From Nocardioides sp. L-11A (GTDB lineage: Bacteria; Actinomycetota; Actinomycetes; Propionibacteriales; Nocardioidaceae): DNA of 64,000 nucleotides. The first letter of the stretch is position 1. Each line of letters begins with the position of its first letter. The DNA is taken from NCBI GenBank assembly GCA_029961745.1, contig CP124680.1, positions 3,410,001 through 3,474,000 of the forward strand, written 5' to 3'. Positions 44,970 through 54,676 of the stretch are shown in pieces. The notes beneath the pieces are model-generated. The model worked only from the letters and a program-made list of their open reading frames with translations. It was not told the DNA's origin and ran no database searches. Made by a program: the position numbers and the translations under genes.

Positions 44970-45929
44970 TCAGTCGGCGAGGATGGTCCGCGCCCGGTCG
45001 ACGTCGTCGGCCATCGCCGTGAGCAGGTCCTCGACCGAGTCGAAGCGCACCATGCCGCGCAGCCGGTCGACGAACGCGACCTCGACCTCCCTGCCGTAGA
45101 GCTCGAGGTCGGTGCGGTCGAGCACATACGACTCGACCCGGCGCTCACGCTCGCCGGCGAAGGTCGGGTTGGTGCCGACGCTGATCGCGGCCGGGTACGT
45201 CGTCCCGGCGTCCGGCCCGTCGAGCAGGGTGAACCGGCCGGCGTAGACGCCGTCGGCGGGCGCGGCCGCACCGGAGCGGACCGGGACGTTGGCGGTCGGG
45301 TAGCCGAGCTCGCGGCCCCGTTTGTCGCCCTCGATGACCACGCCCGCGACCGTGAAGAGCCGGCCGAGCGCCTCCGCCGCGCCGCTGACGTCGCCGGCGG
45401 CCAGACACGTCCGGACGTAGGTCGAGGACCAGACCTGCGGGCCCCCGTCGAGGCTGACCTCCTCCAGCACGAAGTCGTGCTCGGCGCCCGCCGCGCGCAG
45501 CAGGTTGCAGTCGCCCGCGGCCCGGTTGCCGAAGCGGAAGTTGGCGCCGACGACGACCGCCCGCACATGGAGCGTGTCGAGCAGGATCCGGTCGATGAAC
45601 TCCGCCGGCGTCCAGGCCGCGATGTCGCGGGAGAACGGGATGACGAGCACGTCATCGACCCCGGCCTCGCCCAGCAGCCGCAGTCGCTGATCGATGGTCG
45701 TGATGGTGGGCGGCGCGTGCTCGGGGCGCAGCACCGCGATCGGGTGGGGGTCGAAGGTCACCGCGACCACGCTGTCGATCGGTGTCGTGGCCTCGACCTC
45801 GGCCGCCACCTCCCGCGCGCGCCGGATGACGTGCTGGTGGCCGAGGTGCATGCCGTCGAAGTTCCCGATCGTCACGACCGTGCGACCGAGATCGCGGGGC
45901 ACGTCGGAGAAGTCACGCCACACTCGCAC
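44970..45929 (-). CDS. ribF: Bifunctional riboflavin kinase / FAD synthetase
   Basis: Makes FMN from riboflavin and FAD from FMN. The 319-residue protein has an N-terminal adenylyltransferase domain (about 1-185) with GNFDGMHLGHQHVI, FDPHPIAVL and the NFRFGNRAAGD stretch that binds nucleotide, and a C-terminal kinase domain with GRELGYPTANVPV (PTAN motif), GVYAGRFTL and VESYVLDRTDLELYG. GTG 45929 has GGGAGAG about 9 nt upstream. It follows truB after a 198-bp gap containing the 46005-46110 imperfect repeat. Confidence 0.97.
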   Translation of the reverse strand: MRVWRDFSDVPRDLGRTVVTIGNFDGMHLGHQHVIRRAREVAAEVEATTPIDSVVAVTFDPHPIAVLRPEHAPPTITTIDQRLRLLGEAGVDDVLVIPFSRDIAAWTPAEFIDRILLDTLHVRAVVVGANFRFGNRAAGDCNLLRAAGAEHDFVLEEVSLDGGPQVWSSTYVRTCLAAGDVSGAAEALGRLFTVAGVVIEGDKRGRELGYPTANVPVRSGAAAPADGVYAGRFTLLDGPDAGTTYPAAISVGTNPTFAGERERRVESYVLDRTDLELYGREVEVAFVDRLRGMVRFDSVEDLLTAMADDVDRARTILAD

Positions 45930-46004
45930 GGCGGCAACTCTCCCACATCGGTGCCCGGAGCCGAAGCCTGGATCCGCGGATGGGCGTCGTAGCGAGCAGC
46001 GCTC

Positions 46005-46110
46005 CAGGGGTGTGATCGCAAGGCGCGAGCGCGAGGGCAGTCTGGTTGACTGTTGAGCGTTCGCAACGCCGCGAGCGCGCCGCTGGGGTGTCGCGCAGTA
46101 GGCGTCCAGC
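46005..46110. repeat. Imperfect direct repeat in the truB-ribF gap
   Basis: GCGAGCAGCGCTCCAGGGGTGTGATCGCA (left) resembles GCGAGCGCGCCGCTGGGGTGTCGCGCA (right), about 60 bp apart, in a GC-rich 198-bp gap between truB and ribF. The evidence is by eye only, and similarity may reflect base composition. Confidence 0.3.
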
Positions 46111-46127
46111 CACGGATCGCGGCGAAG

Positions 46128-46997
46128 TCAGCCGACGAACACGGCCGCGGGACGGGCGGCTCCGCCCTCCGGGCGGTAGAGCGCGAGGAACTCGCCGCTC
46201 GGCGCGAACACGCCGGTGAGCGTGTCGATCCTCAGCGGCAGCGGCCGGCCGTAGCGGACCGCCTGGGCCTGGTCGGCGTCGAGATCCAGGGCGGGGAAGC
46301 AGTCACGCGCGGCCCGCTCGAGCGGGATGGGGGTGAGCCGGTCGAGGTCGGTGTCGGCCTGGGCCAGGGTGAACGGCCCGACCGCGGTACGGCGCAGCGC
46401 GGTCAGGTGCCCGCCGACCCCGAGCGCGCTGCCGACGTCGCGGGCGATGGCCCGGATGTAGGTGCCGCTGGAGCAGCGGACCGTGATGTCGACGTCCAGC
46501 CAGTCGCCCACGACCCGCTGACCGTGCACCGTCAGCTCGTGGACGGTCACGGGACGGGCCGTGAGCTCGACCTGCTCGCCGTCGCGGACCCGCTGGTAGG
46601 CGCGCTTGCCGTCGACCTTGATCGCGCTGACCGCCGTCGGCACCTGGAGGATGTCGCCGACCTGCTCCTCGAAGGCGGCCAGGACCGCCGCCGTGGCCAG
46701 GCCCCCCGCCGGGGTGTCGGCGACGACCTCGCCCTCGGCGTCGTCGGTCGACGTCGACCTGCCGAGGCGCACCGTGGCGTCGTAGGTCTTCTCGGTGAGC
46801 ATCAGGTGACCGAGCAGCCGGGTGGCCCGCTCGACGCCCAGCACCAGCACGCCCGTCGCCATCGGGTCGAGGGTGCCGGCGTGACCCACCTTGCGGGTGC
46901 CCATCGCCCGGCGCACTCGGGACACGACGGCGTGCGAGGTCATGCCTCCGGGCTTGTCGACGACGACGAGACCCGACGGCACGCCGGACGCGGTCAC
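46128..46997 (-). CDS. truB: tRNA pseudouridine(55) synthase
   Basis: Converts U55 of tRNA to pseudouridine. The 289-residue protein carries [20 protein letters not shown] and the catalytic Asp44 in [15 protein letters not shown], followed by [38 protein letters not shown] (the Tyr-containing motif) and [17 protein letters not shown]-terminal actinobacterial domain follows (about 225-289). GTG 46997 overlaps the rbfA stop by 4 bp, so it is coupled to rbfA. Confidence 0.97.
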   Translation of the reverse strand: MTASGVPSGLVVVDKPGGMTSHAVVSRVRRAMGTRKVGHAGTLDPMATGVLVLGVERATRLLGHLMLTEKTYDATVRLGRSTSTDDAEGEVVADTPAGGLATAAVLAAFEEQVGDILQVPTAVSAIKVDGKRAYQRVRDGEQVELTARPVTVHELTVHGQRVVGDWLDVDITVRCSSGTYIRAIARDVGSALGVGGHLTALRRTAVGPFTLAQADTDLDRLTPIPLERAARDCFPALDLDADQAQAVRYGRPLPLRIDTLTGVFAPSGEFLALYRPEGGAARPAAVFVG

Positions 46998-47446
46998 TCG
47001 GCGTCCTCGGCCTCTTCGTCGGGCTCGGCCTCGCGCGGCTTCTTGTACGGGTCCGCCTCGCCCGCCGGCTGGGCGCCGGCACGGGCGGCGGCGACGGCCG
47101 CGTCGGCCTCGCGGGCCCGGGCCAGCAGCTCGTCGAGGTGGCGCGCCGTCTCCGGCACCCCGTCGAACTCGAAGGCCAGCGTCGGGACATGCCGCATGCC
47201 GAGCTGCTTGCCGACCTCGGAGCGCAGCACGCCCTTGGCCGACTCCAGCGCGGTCGCGGTCGCCTGCTGATCGGCGTCCTCGCCCAGGACGGTGTAGTAG
47301 ATGGTGGCGTTCTGCGCGTCGCCGGTGAGCCGGACCTCGGTCACGGTGACGAAGCCGAGGCGCGGGTCCTTGATCCGCCGCTCGAGCATCTCGGCGACGA
47401 TCACCTGGATCCGGTCGGCGATCTTGCGCACGCGCGGGCTGGCCAT
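46994..47446 (-). CDS. rbfA: 30S ribosome-binding factor A
   Basis: Cold-shock 16S rRNA maturation factor, 150 residues. KH-like fold with [39 protein letters not shown] and [47 protein letters not shown]. The last 40 residues are a charged tail rich in Glu, Ala and Pro. ATG 47446 has an AGGA spaced 8 nt upstream. Between infB and rbfA lie a short hairpin (47471-47489) and a family C repeat, so expression may be uncoupled from infB. Confidence 0.95.
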   Translation of the reverse strand: MASPRVRKIADRIQVIVAEMLERRIKDPRLGFVTVTEVRLTGDAQNATIYYTVLGEDADQQATATALESAKGVLRSEVGKQLGMRHVPTLAFEFDGVPETARHLDELLARAREADAAVAAARAGAQPAGEADPYKKPREAEPDEEAEDAE

Positions 47447-47470
47447 GGTCAGTTCCTATCAGTTCTGGGG

Positions 47471-47489
47471 CGGTGGCGGTGCGCCACCG
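47471..47489 (-). other. Short perfect hairpin upstream of rbfA
   Basis: CGGTGGCG (47471-47478) and CGCCACCG (47482-47489) form an 8-bp stem with loop GTG. It sits between rbfA and the family C repeat in the infB-rbfA spacer. It could be an RNA processing or partial terminator structure. Confidence 0.5.
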
Positions 47490-47495
47490 GTGGTG

Positions 47496-47589
47496 GCGGA
47501 TTCACCACGGGATGTAGACGAACCCTCGCTTCCCCGGTGGAACTCCACCGGGGAAGCGAGGGCCGAACTACATACCGTGGTGAATCCGC
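47496..47589. repeat. Long palindromic repeat, family C copy 1
   Basis: The outer arms GCGGATTCACCACGG and CCGTGGTGAATCCGC pair perfectly, with an internal perfect 19-bp inverted repeat (CCCTCGCTTCCCCGGTGGA and its complement, 2-nt gap) and a bulged GATGTAG/CTACAT segment between. Total 94 bp. Blocks TTCAYCACGGGATGTAG and TCGCTTCC recur at 59071-59163. It lies in the infB-rbfA spacer, 22 bp after the infB stop. Confidence 0.85.
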
Positions 47590-47610
47590 GCCGCGCGGGG
47601 CGTAACCCCG

Positions 47611-50502
47611 TCAGGAGCGCGGAATCTCCTTCATCTCGAAGGCCTCGACGATGTCGCCCTCCTTGATGTCCTGGAAGTTCTTGAGCACGAGACCGCACTC
47701 GAAGCCCTCCCGAACCTCCGACGCGTCGTCCTTCTCCCGCTTGAGCGAGGCCAGGTCGAGGTTGTCGGCGATGACCGCACCGTCGCGGAGCACCCGGACC
47801 TTCGCGTTGCGCCGGATGACGCCGTCGATGACCATGCAGCCCGCGATGTTGCCGATCTTGGACGAGCGGAAGATCGCGCGGATCTCCGCCTGGCCCAGCG
47901 TCTGCTCCTCGTACTCGGGCTTGAGCATGCCCTTGAGCGCGGCCTCGATCTCCTCGATCGCCTGGTAGATGACCGAGTAGTAGCGGATCTCGACGCCTTC
48001 CTTCTCGGCCATCTGACCCGCCTTGCCCTGCGGGCGGACGTTGAAGCCGATGATGATCGCGTCGGACGCCGCCGCCAGGTCGACGTTGGTCTCGGTGATC
48101 GCACCGACACCGCGGTCGATGACCCGGAGGTTGACCTCCTCGCCGACGTCGATCTGCGCCAGCGCGTCCTCGAGGGCCTCGACCGAGCCGGACACGTCGC
48201 CCTTGAGGATGAGGTTGAGCTCCTGGCTCTCGCCCTTCTCCATGGAGGCCATGAAGTCCTCGAGAGTACGACGCACGCGGCGCTTGGCCTGCATGGCCGC
48301 CCGCTCGCGCGCCTCGCGCTTCTCGGCGATCTGGCGGGCCATCCGGTCGTCCTCGACCACGATGAAGTTCTGGCCGGCGCCCGGGACGGACGAGAGACCG
48401 AGCACCATCGCGGGCCGGGCCGGATCGGCCTCGGTCAGCTCGTTGCCGTGCTCGTCGAGCATGGCCCGGACGCGGCCGTGGGCCGGACCGGCGACGATCG
48501 AGTCGCCGACCCGCAGCGTGCCGCGCTGGACCAGGATCGTCGCCACCGGACCGCGTCCGCGGTCGAGGTGCGCCTCGACCACGAGGCCCTGTGCGTCCTG
48601 CACCGGGTTGGCCCGCAGGTCGAGGGACGCGTCGGCGGTGAGCACGACCGCCTCGAGCAGCTTGTCGAGGTTGAGGCCCGCCTTGGCGGACACGTCGACG
48701 AACATCGCGTCGCCGCCGTACTCCTCGGGCACCAGGCCGTACTCGGAGAGCTGGCCACGGACCTTGGTCGGGTCCGCGGTCTCCTTGTCGATCTTGTTGA
48801 CCGCGACCACGATCGGCACGTTGGCCGCCTTGGCGTGGTTGAGCGCCTCGACCGTCTGCGGCATGACGCCGTCGTCGGCCGCGACCACCAGGATGGCGAT
48901 GTCGGTCGCCTGCGCACCGCGGGCACGCATGGCGGTGAACGCCTCGTGACCCGGGGTGTCGATGAAGGTGATCCGGCGGTCGTCGCCGTCGACCTCGGTG
49001 TGGACCTGGTAGGCACCGATGTGCTGGGTGATGCCACCGGCCTCGCCCTCGACGACGTTGGCGTTGCGCAGCGCGTCGAGGAGGCGGGTCTTACCGTGGT
49101 CGACGTGACCCATGACGGTCACGACGGGCGGGCGGACGACCAGGTCGTCCTCGCCGCCCTCGTCGGCACCGAACTCGATGTCGAACGACTCGAGCAGCTC
49201 ACGGTCCTCGTCCTCCGGGGAGACGACCTCGACGACGTAGTTGAGCTCGTCACCGAGCAGCTCCAGCGTCTCGTCGCCCACCGACTGGGTGGCCGTGACC
49301 ATCTCGCCGAGGTGGAAGAGCATCTGCACCAGCGAGGCCGCGTCGACGCCGATCTTCTCGGCGAAGTCGGTCAGCGAGGAGCCCCGGGCGAGACGGATCG
49401 TCTCGCCGTTGCCCTTGCGGACCCGCATGCCACCGATCGTCGGGGCCTCCATGGCCTCGAACTCCTGGCGACGCGCCCGCTTGGACTTGCGACCACGCCG
49501 AGCCGGACCGCCGGGGCGCCCGAAGGCACCCTGGGTCTGGCCACGCTGACCGGGACGGCCACCGCCACCGGGACGACCGCCGCCACCGGGACCGAAGCCA
49601 CCGGGACCGCGACCACCGGGCGCACCGGCACCCGCGCCGGCACCGCCACGACCGGGCGCACCGGCCCGGCCGGGACCGCCCGGACCACGGCCACCGGGGC
49701 CGGGACGACCGGGGCCGCCGGGGCCACGACCGCCGGGGCCGCCCTGGCCGAACGAGCCGGCGGACTTGGGCATCATCGCCGGGTTGGGCCGCGGCATGCC
49801 GGGACGGCCACCGCCGCCGGCACCCGCCGGCGGGCGCGGGCCGGCCGGGCCGGCCTCGCCCTCGCGCGGCGGCGGGGCGGGACGACGGCCCATGCCCTGG
49901 CTGGGCGCGAACGGGTTGTTGCCCGGACGCGGGGTGCCGCCGGGCTTGCCGACCGGGCGCGGGGCCGGGGCGGGAGCCTTGGGCGTCGGGGGCTTCGGCG
50001 CGGCCGGCTTGGCGGCCGGAGCGGCCGGAGCCGCGGGAGCCTCCGGGGCGGCCGGAGCCGCGGCAGCGGCGGGCTTCTCCTCGGCCGGGGGCGCCTCGGG
50101 GGCGGCCGGGGCCTTGGCCGGGCCGGGCCGGGGGCCGGGACGCGGGCCGCCCGGCTTGGCGGCAGGCGTCTCGGCGGCGGGGGCCTCGGGCGCGGCCGGA
50201 GCCGGAGCGGCGGGGGCCTCGACGGCCGGAGCCGACGCGGCAGGGGCCTCGGGCGCGGCGGCGGCCTTCTTGGCCGGAGCCTTGGGAGCAGGCTTGGCCG
50301 CCTCGCCGCCCGCCTCGCCGACGGGCTTCATCTTGGCGAGGAGCTCGGCTCCGTAGGTCGCCTCGAACTTCTTGACGGCAGGAAGCTCGATGCTCGAGGA
50401 CGCAGTCTTGGCGAACTCTCCGATGTCACTCAGCATCTTGAGCGCGTCGGCGCTCTTGATGCCGTACTGCTTCGCGAGTTCGGAAACTCGGGTCTTGGCC
50501 AC
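47611..50502 (-). CDS. infB: Translation initiation factor IF-2
   Basis: GTPase that places fMet-tRNA on the ribosome. The 963-residue protein starts with the IF2N helical domain [24 protein letters not shown], then a long low-complexity region of Ala, Pro, Gly and Arg (about 60-330, with [10 protein letters not shown] and RPGGGGRPG type repeats), a second IF2N, and the G domain: G1 GHVDHGKT near residue 464, [11 protein letters not shown] (G3) and NKIDK (G4). Domains II-IV follow and end in [14 protein letters not shown] 50502 has AAGGAG upstream. It lies in the rimP-nusA-ylxR-infB-rbfA-truB operon. Confidence 0.97.
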   Translation of the reverse strand: MAKTRVSELAKQYGIKSADALKMLSDIGEFAKTASSSIELPAVKKFEATYGAELLAKMKPVGEAGGEAAKPAPKAPAKKAAAAPEAPAASAPAVEAPAAPAPAAPEAPAAETPAAKPGGPRPGPRPGPAKAPAAPEAPPAEEKPAAAAAPAAPEAPAAPAAPAAKPAAPKPPTPKAPAPAPRPVGKPGGTPRPGNNPFAPSQGMGRRPAPPPREGEAGPAGPRPPAGAGGGGRPGMPRPNPAMMPKSAGSFGQGGPGGRGPGGPGRPGPGGRGPGGPGRAGAPGRGGAGAGAGAPGGRGPGGFGPGGGGRPGGGGRPGQRGQTQGAFGRPGGPARRGRKSKRARRQEFEAMEAPTIGGMRVRKGNGETIRLARGSSLTDFAEKIGVDAASLVQMLFHLGEMVTATQSVGDETLELLGDELNYVVEVVSPEDEDRELLESFDIEFGADEGGEDDLVVRPPVVTVMGHVDHGKTRLLDALRNANVVEGEAGGITQHIGAYQVHTEVDGDDRRITFIDTPGHEAFTAMRARGAQATDIAILVVAADDGVMPQTVEALNHAKAANVPIVVAVNKIDKETADPTKVRGQLSEYGLVPEEYGGDAMFVDVSAKAGLNLDKLLEAVVLTADASLDLRANPVQDAQGLVVEAHLDRGRGPVATILVQRGTLRVGDSIVAGPAHGRVRAMLDEHGNELTEADPARPAMVLGLSSVPGAGQNFIVVEDDRMARQIAEKREARERAAMQAKRRVRRTLEDFMASMEKGESQELNLILKGDVSGSVEALEDALAQIDVGEEVNLRVIDRGVGAITETNVDLAAASDAIIIGFNVRPQGKAGQMAEKEGVEIRYYSVIYQAIEEIEAALKGMLKPEYEEQTLGQAEIRAIFRSSKIGNIAGCMVIDGVIRRNAKVRVLRDGAVIADNLDLASLKREKDDASEVREGFECGLVLKNFQDIKEGDIVEAFEMKEIPRS

Positions 50503-50595
50503 GGTTCTCCTTCTGGCCCAGACCCGGGGTGGATCTCAGACCGTTGGTGGGTGGTGCAGAACGAACTGGCTCATCGCGAGGTACTCATCGAGTGC

Positions 50596-50964
50596 TCATG
50601 AGCTGTTGCTCCAGTCTCTGTCGGTCGGATCGGTCCGAGTCGCTGCTGCCCGGGTGGCGATGTACTCCCCCACCCGCGCGTCGCCCAGCGCGGCTCCGCT
50701 GATCCGGAGCGCGCGCGCAAAAGCCTTGCGACGTACGGCGAGGTCGTAGCAACCGGTCGTGGGGTGCAGGTGCGCTCCACGCCCGGGCGCGGTGCCGTCA
50801 GGATCGGGTACGACGACCGGTTGGCCGTCGGGGCCCGAGCCGGCGGTCATCCGCAACAACTCGCTTGTGCTGGCCCGCTCCCGGCATCCGATGCAGGTCC
50901 GGACGGGTCCCACCAGGTGAGGATCGTCAGGTCGCGCAGGGGAATTCAGTCGGCGTGCCACCAA
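50596..50964 (-). CDS. ylxR: YlxR (DUF448) RNA-binding protein
   Basis: Small protein of 122 residues found between nusA and infB in many bacteria. The conserved motif is GPVRTCIGCRERASTSELLRM with the two Cys, then GRGAHLHPTTGCYDLAVRRKAFARALR. The N-terminal 17 residues from GTG 50964 have no recognisable homology, so GTG 50913 giving 105 residues may be the true start; neither has a strong Shine-Dalgarno. The function may be nucleic-acid binding or RNase P modulation. Confidence 0.88.
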   Translation of the reverse strand: MVARRLNSPARPDDPHLVGPVRTCIGCRERASTSELLRMTAGSGPDGQPVVVPDPDGTAPGRGAHLHPTTGCYDLAVRRKAFARALRISGAALGDARVGEYIATRAAATRTDPTDRDWSNSS

Positions 50965-51033
50965 GGGTCGACTCTACCCGCTGGGTGGCCGACTTCACGA
51001 ACCGGGACCGGTCCGAGGCGACCCTGCGGGTGT

Positions 51034-52002
51034 CTACGCCTCCTCGTCGGAGTGGATATCGATCCGCCAGCCGGTCAGGCGGGCGGCCAGGCGGGCGTTC
51101 TGGCCCTCCTTGCCGATCGCCAGGGAGAGCTGGAAGTCCGGCACCACGACACGGGCCGAGCGGGCGGCCTCGTCGACGACCGTGACCGACTGGACCTGGG
51201 CCGGCGAGAGCGCGTTGGCGACCAGCTTCGCCGGCTCGTCGGACCAGTCGACGATGTCGATCTTCTCGCCGCCCAGCTCGGCCATGACGTTGCGGACCCG
51301 CTGGCCCATCGGGCCGATGCAGGCGCCCTTCGCGTTGACGCCGGAGACGGTGGACTTGACCGCGATCTTGGTGCGGTGCCCGGCCTCCCGGGCGATCGCT
51401 GCGATCTCGACGGTGCCGTCGGCGATCTCGGGGACCTCCAGGGCGAACAGCTTCTTCACCAGGCTGGGGTGTGAGCGCGACAGCGTCACCTGCGGGCCGC
51501 GCATGCCCTTGCGGACCGAGACCACGAGGCACTTGATCCGGGTGCCGTGGGCGTAGTCCTCGCCCGGGACCCGCTCGCCGGCGGGCAGGTGCGCCTCGAT
51601 CCGGCCGAGGTCGACGAGCACGTCGTCGGGATTGCGTCCCTGCTGGATGACGCCGGACATGATGTCGCCCTCCTTGCCGGAGAACTCGCCGAACTTGATC
51701 TCGTCCTCGGCGTCGCGCAGGCGCTGCAGCATGATCTGCTTGGCGGTCGTCGCCGCGATCCGGCCGAAGCCGTCGGGCGTGTCGTCGTACTCGCCGACCT
51801 TGGTGCCCTCGGCGTCGAGCTCCGCGGCCAGCACCGTGACGTGCCCGGTCTTGCGGTTCAGCTCGACCCGGGCCTGGGCGACCGAGCCCTCGGTCTTGTG
51901 GTACGCCGTCAGCAGCGCCTGCTCGATCGCCTCGACGAGGACGTCGAACTTGATCTCCTTCTCGCGCTCCAGCGTCCGGAGGATGCTGAGGTCGATGTCC
52001 AT
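51034..52002 (-). CDS. nusA: Transcription termination/antitermination factor NusA
   Basis: RNA polymerase-binding factor of 322 residues. N-terminal domain [31 protein letters not shown]1 domain ([27 protein letters not shown]... and [20 protein letters not shown]), and KH domains [29 protein letters not shown] and [25 protein letters not shown]. It lacks the C-terminal acidic repeats of proteobacterial NusA, which is normal for actinobacteria. ATG 52002 overlaps the rimP stop. Confidence 0.97.
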   Translation of the reverse strand: MDIDLSILRTLEREKEIKFDVLVEAIEQALLTAYHKTEGSVAQARVELNRKTGHVTVLAAELDAEGTKVGEYDDTPDGFGRIAATTAKQIMLQRLRDAEDEIKFGEFSGKEGDIMSGVIQQGRNPDDVLVDLGRIEAHLPAGERVPGEDYAHGTRIKCLVVSVRKGMRGPQVTLSRSHPSLVKKLFALEVPEIADGTVEIAAIAREAGHRTKIAVKSTVSGVNAKGACIGPMGQRVRNVMAELGGEKIDIVDWSDEPAKLVANALSPAQVQSVTVVDEAARSARVVVPDFQLSLAIGKEGQNARLAARLTGWRIDIHSDEEA

Positions 52003-52517
52003 CAGTCGGCGTCCTTGTCACTCGTGTCTTTGCGGTTGAACTCGATCTGCACCAGCGCCCTGACGACGTCGCCGTAGGCGAGACGCCGTTCGACTCCGGC
52101 CACGTCCAGCACGACACCGTCGTCGTCGGACGCGCCGATCCGACCGGTGACGGTGTCGTCGCCGGTGAGCGTCACCTTGACCAGCCGGCCCGCGTTGCGA
52201 CGCCAGTGGCGCGGCAGCGTCAGCGGCCGGTCGACACCGCGGGAGGTGACCTCCAGCGTGTAGGGCAGCTCGCCGAGCGCCCGCGCGGCGCCGTCGGGGC
52301 CGTCGTCCTCCAGGATCCGGTCGATCACCTTGGTCGCCGCGGCGACGTCGTCGAGCGTGAGCCCGCCGTCGGTGTCGACGGCGATCCGCAGCACGCGACG
52401 CTTCCCCGCCGGGGTGAGCTCGACGGCCTCGAGATCGAGGCCGAGCTCGGCGAGAGGAGCGACGAGGACGTGCTCGATCCGCTCTGCTGTCGCTCCCTGA
52501 GCGGAATGAGTACCCAT
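52002..52517 (-). CDS. rimP: Ribosome maturation factor RimP
   Basis: 30S maturation factor of 171 residues. Domain 1 contains [39 protein letters not shown], then the joint [39 protein letters not shown] and the C-terminal SH3-like barrel. The conserved SPGxxRPL equivalent is [13 protein letters not shown] 52517 has GGGGAGGA upstream and a TAGGGT -10 box at 52567-52562, so rimP starts the operon. Confidence 0.95.
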   Translation of the reverse strand: MGTHSAQGATAERIEHVLVAPLAELGLDLEAVELTPAGKRRVLRIAVDTDGGLTLDDVAAATKVIDRILEDDGPDGAARALGELPYTLEVTSRGVDRPLTLPRHWRRNAGRLVKVTLTGDDTVTGRIGASDDDGVVLDVAGVERRLAYGDVVRALVQIEFNRKDTSDKDAD

Positions 52518-52561
52518 GGGCGAGTCCTCCCCGTGTCCTGTTGTGGCTGTGCGGGGCCCAC

Positions 52562-52581
52562 CCTACCCGTCGATATAGGGT
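52562..52581. promoter_or_regulatory. Divergent -10 boxes between rimP and the DUF4439 operon
   Basis: ACCCTA (52562-52567) is TAGGGT on the minus strand, and 52576-52581 is TAGGGT on the plus strand, 8 bp apart in an inverted arrangement. The plus box is 6 nt before GTG 52588 (leaderless); the minus box drives rimP with a 40-nt leader carrying a Shine-Dalgarno. The two promoters likely compete. Confidence 0.55.
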
Positions 52582-52587
52582 CACCGG

Positions 52588-53100
52588 GTGCCCGACAGTC
52601 CCCTGCCCCTCTCGCGGCGCCTGGTCCTCGCCGGCGGGATCGGCGGCGCGGCGCTGACCCTCGCGGGATGCGACCTCATCGACGGCGTCCTCGGCGGCCC
52701 GGACGACACCGATGACCCGGGCGTGTCGGGCGCGGTCACCCCGACGGCACCGGCCGAGGACGCCGACGGCACCCTCGTCGAGGACGTCGTCGCGGCGATC
52801 TCGACCACCGGCGCGCTGGCCGCGGCCACGTCCGCGGCCGTCCCCGGCCTGGCGCGGCGCGCCGCCCGACTGGCCCGGATCCACGACGCCCATGCCGCCG
52901 AACTGGGCGGCTCCGTGACCACCGACGCCCCGGACGTCGCGGGCGACCCGACGCAGGCCTGGGTCGCCCTGCTCGCCGCGGAGGCCGCGCTGCAGCAGCG
53001 GCTGGTCGCGGCGGCCCAGCAGGCCCACAGCGGCGGTCTCGCCCAGGTGCTGGCCGCCATGGCCGCAGCCCTGGCCCAGCAGCAGGCGGTCCGGTCATGA
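52588..53100 (+). CDS. Putative lipoprotein, partner of the DUF4439 protein
   Basis: Protein of 170 residues. SRRLVLAGGIGGAALTLAGC at about 9-28 combines a twin-arginine-like pair with a lipobox (TLAGC), so it is probably an exported lipoprotein. The rest is helical and Ala-rich, with QAWVALLAAEAALQQRLVAAAQQ like ferritin-like helices. GTG 52588 is preceded 6 nt by TAGGGT. It is coupled to the following DUF4439 gene by ATGA. Function unknown. Confidence 0.75.
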   Translation: MPDSPLPLSRRLVLAGGIGGAALTLAGCDLIDGVLGGPDDTDDPGVSGAVTPTAPAEDADGTLVEDVVAAISTTGALAAATSAAVPGLARRAARLARIHDAHAAELGGSVTTDAPDVAGDPTQAWVALLAAEAALQQRLVAAAQQAHSGGLAQVLAAMAAALAQQQAVRS

Positions 53101-53585
53101 CCACCACCCCGGTCGCACCGCCCCCCGACGGGTCCGACGAGCCTGCCGGGTCCGGGGACGGCGGGGACGACGCCGGCGTCGTTGCGCTGCAGACGACGCT
53201 GGCCGCCGAGCATGCTGCCGTCTTCGTCTACGGCGCCCTGGGCGGCCAGACCTCCGAGTCCGGCAGCCCGGACCTCTACGCGGCCCTCACCGCGGCGTAC
53301 GCCGTGCACCGGACCCGGCGCGACGACCTGATGGCCCGGCTGCACGCCACCGGCGCGGAGCCGGTGGCGGCGGAGCCCGGCTACGGCCTGCCCGCCGACC
53401 TCGCCACGCCGGCCGCGGTCACCACCCGCGCACGCGAGCTCGAGGAGTCCGCGGCCGCGACCTACGCTTACCTCGTGGCCAGCACGGTCGACGACGCCCG
53501 CGCGTGGGCGATCGAGGCGCTGCTCGACGCCGCGGTGCGCGGCCTCGACTTCGGCGCCCGGCCGGACCGCCTGCCCGGGCTCTGA
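53097..53585 (+). CDS. DUF4439 ferritin-like protein
   Basis: Protein of 162 residues of the DUF4439 family, a helical bundle. LQTTLAAEHAAVFVYGALGGQT and ALTAAYAVHRTRRDDLMARLHATGA form the first helices, and ATPAAVTTRARELEESAAATYAYLVA the later ones, with the Glu/His residues seen in ferritin-like folds. Start ATG in an ATGA overlap. Genes of this family lie beside rimP in several actinobacteria. Iron binding is plausible but not shown. Confidence 0.85.
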   Translation: MTTTPVAPPPDGSDEPAGSGDGGDDAGVVALQTTLAAEHAAVFVYGALGGQTSESGSPDLYAALTAAYAVHRTRRDDLMARLHATGAEPVAAEPGYGLPADLATPAAVTTRARELEESAAATYAYLVASTVDDARAWAIEALLDAAVRGLDFGARPDRLPGL

Positions 53586-53655
53586 GGCGCTGCCCGTCAC
53601 GTGGCGCGAGCCCCGGGGGCGGCGGACGGATGCCGGACATGGGCCGGCAAAAACG

Positions 53656-53729
53656 CCAGCGGTTCGCGACCTCCGACATCCGGGGAACTCCCGAGACGTC
53701 CCCCGAAAGCCGGGGTCGCGAACCGCTGG
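53656..53729. repeat. Single long palindromic element (perfect 16-bp arms)
   Basis: CCAGCGGTTCGCGACC at 53656-53671 and GGTCGCGAACCGCTGG at 53714-53729 pair perfectly, enclosing 42 nt with a smaller stem (CGGGGA/TCCCCG). It lies in a 324-bp convergent gap between the DUF4439 gene and a HAD gene. No second copy is in the window. Confidence 0.8.
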
Positions 53730-53783
53730 TGACCGGGGACAACGGTCATGGGCGACGGGAGAGGTGGGGCTCACCGATCGCCG

Positions 53784-53853
53784 TGTGCACAATCATGCAA
53801 CAGAACGCGTCCGGGAGCCCGTCATCGCGATCCTCATAAATGTGCACTGCACA
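53784..53853. promoter_or_regulatory. Operator-like palindromes in a convergent gap
   Basis: TGTGCACTGCACA (53841-53853) is a perfect 13-nt palindrome and TGTGCACAATCATGCAACA (53784-53802) is a looser one, about 55 bp apart. Both flanking genes converge on this gap, so no known start codon is served. This is the only AT-richer stretch nearby. It may be a remnant or control an unannotated transcript. Confidence 0.4.
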
Positions 53854-53909
53854 AACCTGCAGATCGGGGAACCCTCACCTGAGCGTGGATCAGGCGGCTC
53901 CGGGGTCCC

Positions 53910-54620
53910 TCAGCGCCAGGGGGCGAGCAGTCCCGGCAGGTCGGCGAGTCGGCCGGCCACGGCGTCCGGCGCCCCCTCGGTGTGACCGATCTGCTCGACC
54001 GGGATGACGCTGTGCGGCACGTGGACCGCGCGCATGCCGGCGTTCTGCGCGCCCCAGATGTCATCGAAGAGCCGGTCGCCGACGTACACGCATGTCGCCG
54101 GATCCTCGACACCGACGGCGGTCATCGCCGCGCGGAACGCCTCGGGGGACGGCTTCGTCCAGGGCACCTCGCTGGTGTAGACGTCGCCGTCGATCAGCTC
54201 GAGGACGCCGTCGCGCTCGAAGAAGCCGCGGTGCCAGGCGCGCGGCCAGATGGTGTTCGACAGCACACCGACCTTGATCCCCTCGGCCCGCAGCCAGTTG
54301 AACAGCGGGGCGACCTCGGGATCGGTGAGGGTGTGCGGCTCCCAGAAGCCGTAGTACGCATCGAGCAGGTCGGGATCGTGGTCGAGGCCGGCCGCGTCGA
54401 ACAGGTCGGCGATCGTCGCGCTCTGCTGGTGGTCGCGACTGCGCCCCCAGATCACGCTGCCGGCCAGGTGCAGCCGGGCCGCGTGGGCGTGGTGGTCGTC
54501 CGAGGTGTCGGGGGTCCTCAGCACGGCCTGCGCCAGCGCGAGCGACTCGGCGTGGAAGTCGATGTCGTGCCAGGCGGTCAGCGTGCCGCCCCAGTCGAAG
54601 ATGACCGCCTCGATCCCCAT
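53910..54620 (-). CDS. HAD-superfamily hydrolase
   Basis: Phosphatase-like hydrolase of 236 residues. Motif I is AVIFDWGGTLTAWHD with the catalytic pair reading Asp-Trp instead of Asp-x-Asp (family subgroup DWGGT), motif II is GVLSNT, motif III Lys is in WTKPSPEAFRAAM and motif IV is YVGDRLFDDIWGAQNAG. ATG 54620 has GGAGGAG 4 nt upstream, clearly better than starts further up. Substrate is unknown; DWGGT-type HADs include haloacid dehalogenase-like and sugar phosphatases. Confidence 0.9.
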   Translation of the reverse strand: MGIEAVIFDWGGTLTAWHDIDFHAESLALAQAVLRTPDTSDDHHAHAARLHLAGSVIWGRSRDHQQSATIADLFDAAGLDHDPDLLDAYYGFWEPHTLTDPEVAPLFNWLRAEGIKVGVLSNTIWPRAWHRGFFERDGVLELIDGDVYTSEVPWTKPSPEAFRAAMTAVGVEDPATCVYVGDRLFDDIWGAQNAGMRAVHVPHSVIPVEQIGHTEGAPDAVAGRLADLPGLLAPWR

Positions 54621-54676
54621 GCTCCTCCGTCCGTCCGAGGGAAGCGTAGTCCCCTGTGCCCCTGCCTCCGGGGCTG

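Noticed and set aside
49371..49800. Repeats in infB as a DNA repeat array
   Set aside because: They are the low-complexity Gly-Arg-Pro coding region of IF-2, common in actinobacteria.
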